A stretch of 7,045 nt of DNA, taken from positions 1 to 7,045 of the forward strand of contig JAFDCW010000222.1 in the NCBI GenBank assembly GCA_019312705.1, written 5' to 3'. Below the pieces are notes generated by a model that saw only the letters and a program-made list of their open reading frames with translations, was not told the origin of the DNA and did no database searches. This document shows, piece after piece, positions 5,828 through 7,045 of the stretch. Source of the DNA: Deltaproteobacteria bacterium (GTDB taxonomy: Bacteria > Myxococcota > Polyangia > Polyangiales > B10-G4). Position 1 is the first letter of the stretch; each line of letters begins with the position of its first letter. Both the position numbers and the translations under genes were made by a program.

Positions 5828-6748
5828 TTGCCCCTCCTCGACATCATCGTCGGCTACGACTGCAACCTCGCTTGCGATTACTGCACGATCACGCCGGAGA
5901 TGCGGGAGCGAAGTCTCGGGACCCGGGCCGTGGTCGAGGCGCTTCGGCGCGGTCCTCGGGACGGCTACGACCGGGTGTCGTTTACCGGCGGAGAGCCGAC
6001 GATCCGCGGGGATCTCTTGCCCCTGGTGCGAGAAGCCCGTCGCCTCGGGTACGCCGACATCAAGGTGCAGTCCAACGGGCTGCTCTTCACCGAGGCCAAC
6101 GTCGCGCGCTTGATCGATGCGGGGTGCAACCGCTTTCACATCTCGGTGCATACGCACCGGGAGGACCGCTACGATGGTCTCGTGCGCAGGGACGGGGCGT
6201 ATGCCCTCATGGTCGAGGGCCTCGACGCGGTCGTGCGCGCGGTCCGTGCGGGTGCCGATGCCGGTCGGGACGACCTGCACCTGACGGTCGATCTCATCAT
6301 CAAAGCGGACACCTTGCACGATCTCCCGGACGCGGTGCGGTGGCTGCATGGCCGCGGCGTGCGCAGCGTTCACCTCTGGTTCGTCTCCCTGACGGACCAC
6401 AACCGGGAAAACCTCGCGTCTCTGCCGAGGATGACCGACGCCGTCCCGCAAATCGCCGAGGCCCTGCGCTTCGCCGATGCGGAAGGCTTCGAATGCCTCT
6501 CCCTGCACGTCCCCCGGTGCCTGGTCGGCGAAGAGCTGCTCGCCCACGTCTGGGACCCGGCGGCCCAGGGCGTGCGCGTCGTGACGCCGGACGCGACGTT
6601 CCAGCTCGATGCATCGAAGATCACGGGCCAGGTTCACGTCCCGGCCTGTGAAGGGTGCGAGCACCGCGACGTGTGCCCGGGGCTCCGGGAGGACTACCTC
6701 GACGTCTACGGCGACGCTGAAGTCGTGCGCGCCCGAGGGCTCGGTTGA
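5828..6748 (+). CDS. Radical SAM enzyme with C-terminal auxiliary-cluster motif
   Basis: The TTG start is forced by an in-frame TAA four codons upstream and because the first barrel strand and Cys12 follow at once. The protein has 306 residues. CNLACDYC supplies Cys12, Cys16 and Cys19 for the SAM-binding 4Fe-4S cluster, TGGEP covers 53-57, and KVQSNGLLF and RFHISVHTH continue the barrel. Cys231 (VPRC) and Cys274, Cys277 and Cys283 (C-x2-C-x5-C-P-G-x4-Y) form the same auxiliary-cluster pattern as in the enzyme at 3529 and in the half protein. It is transcribed divergently from the Tat/half unit, across a 114-nt region with promoters on both sides, so shared regulation is plausible. It ends 2 nt from the convergent speA stop. 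The reaction should be SAM-dependent radical chemistry on an unknown, probably peptide, substrate. Confidence 0.92.
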   Translation: MPLLDIIVGYDCNLACDYCTITPEMRERSLGTRAVVEALRRGPRDGYDRVSFTGGEPTIRGDLLPLVREARRLGYADIKVQSNGLLFTEANVARLIDAGCNRFHISVHTHREDRYDGLVRRDGAYALMVEGLDAVVRAVRAGADAGRDDLHLTVDLIIKADTLHDLPDAVRWLHGRGVRSVHLWFVSLTDHNRENLASLPRMTDAVPQIAEALRFADAEGFECLSLHVPRCLVGEELLAHVWDPAAQGVRVVTPDATFQLDASKITGQVHVPACEGCEHRDVCPGLREDYLDVYGDAEVVRARGLG

Positions 6749-6750
6749 GG

Positions 6751-7044
6751 TCAGTCCTCTGCTTCGAGGTAGGTGTAGCTGCGTAGGCCCTGCTCGTAGT
6801 GGTTCATGAGCAGTTTCATCTGGGGCAGGGTGATGCGCCCCTTCTGAAACGCGTTCTCCGCTTGGCGGCGGACCCGCTCGATCATGGCCTCGGGGTCGTA
6901 TTCGACGTAGCGCAGGACCTCGTTCACGTCGTCACCCTTGACGACGTGGGCCACCTCGTAGCCCGTCTCGTTGAGGCGCACGTGCACGGCGTGGGTGTCG
7001 CCGTGCACGTGCGCCTCAACGAGACGGGCTACGAGGTGGCCCAC
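6751..7044 (-). CDS. speA: Biosynthetic arginine decarboxylase, C-terminal fragment
   Basis: The last part of the protein reads GDTHAVHVRL, GDDVNEVLRYVEYDP and HYEQGLRSYTYLE. This matches the end of the PLP-dependent biosynthetic arginine decarboxylase, which converts arginine to agmatine for polyamine synthesis. Known relatives end GLYGYTYLE or similar and have MHNLFGDT before this part. Only about 83 C-terminal residues are trustworthy. Before GDTH the frame reads residues encoded by an inverted copy of the downstream DNA in place of the expected HNLF, so the codons beyond about 6999 are probably artefactual. The true gene continues outside the window. It converges on the third radical SAM gene with 2 nt between stop codons and is probably an unrelated housekeeping neighbour. 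Confidence 0.85.
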   Translation of the reverse strand: MGHLVARLVEAHVHGDTHAVHVRLNETGYEVAHVVKGDDVNEVLRYVEYDPEAMIERVRRQAENAFQKGRITLPQMKLLMNHYEQGLRSYTYLEAED

Positions 7045-7045
7045 G
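6945..7045. repeat. Perfect 47-bp inverted repeat at the window end (fold-back)
   Basis: Positions 6945-6991 are the exact reverse complement of 6999-7045, with a 7-nt loop (6992-6998). The left arm is genuine speA coding sequence. The right arm is an antisense copy that replaces conserved speA codons. An exact palindrome reaching the last base is typical of fold-back chimeras at contig ends. Confidence 0.97.

Noticed and set aside
5714..6664. Upstream extension of the Tat-protein frame to 485 codons
   Set aside because: The extension is antisense to the third radical SAM gene and would bury the twin-arginine signal in mid-protein. The ATG at 5713 has a ribosome binding site.
1..7045. CRISPR array, tRNA or rRNA genes, insertion sequences
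   Set aside because: No regularly spaced direct repeats, no recognisable tRNA arms, and no transposase or typical terminal repeats were seen.

Overview
The window is very GC-rich, with strong G/C bias at third codon positions, and reads like a Gram-negative deltaproteobacterial or Myxococcota genome. Supporting signs are two lipoproteins with clear lipoboxes, one carrying the Cys-rich CDG repeat type common in myxobacterial surface proteins, a Tat-exported protein, and several radical SAM genes close together. This assignment is inferred from composition and gene style. Both window ends cut genes.

Layout. (1) 2-1153, plus: a radical SAM/SPASM maturase of HxsB type, missing its N-terminus. 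(2) 1259-3485, plus: two consecutive lipoprotein genes, a beta-propeller-like one and a Cys-rich repeat one, 10 nt apart. (3) 3529-4548, plus: a second radical SAM enzyme, preceded by a -10-like box placed so that its GTG start could be the first transcribed base. (4) 5713 to 4584, minus: a two-gene unit of a small Tat-signal protein and, overlapping its stop codon by 2 nt, a 208-residue protein matching only the C-terminal half of the neighbouring radical SAM enzymes. (5) 5828-6748, plus and divergent from unit 4: a third radical SAM enzyme with a TTG start and the same -10-to-start spacing as the second. (6) 7044 to 6751, minus: the 3' end of biosynthetic arginine decarboxylase speA.

How the genes may work together. 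The second and third radical SAM enzymes and the half protein share one C-terminal metal-binding pattern: a Pro-x-Cys and then Cys-x2-Cys-x5-Cys followed by Gly-x4-Tyr. The half protein keeps this pattern but lacks the CxxxCxxC and GGEP parts that make the radical chemistry. A working hypothesis is an uncharacterised maturation system in which radical SAM enzymes, helped by a catalytically incomplete partner, modify a peptide or protein, perhaps the co-transcribed Tat protein. No recognisable RiPP precursor and no HxsA, HxsC or HxsD gene is visible, so this remains inference.

The last 101 bases form a perfect 47-bp inverted repeat that overwrites conserved speA codons. It looks like an assembly or amplification fold-back, not biology.
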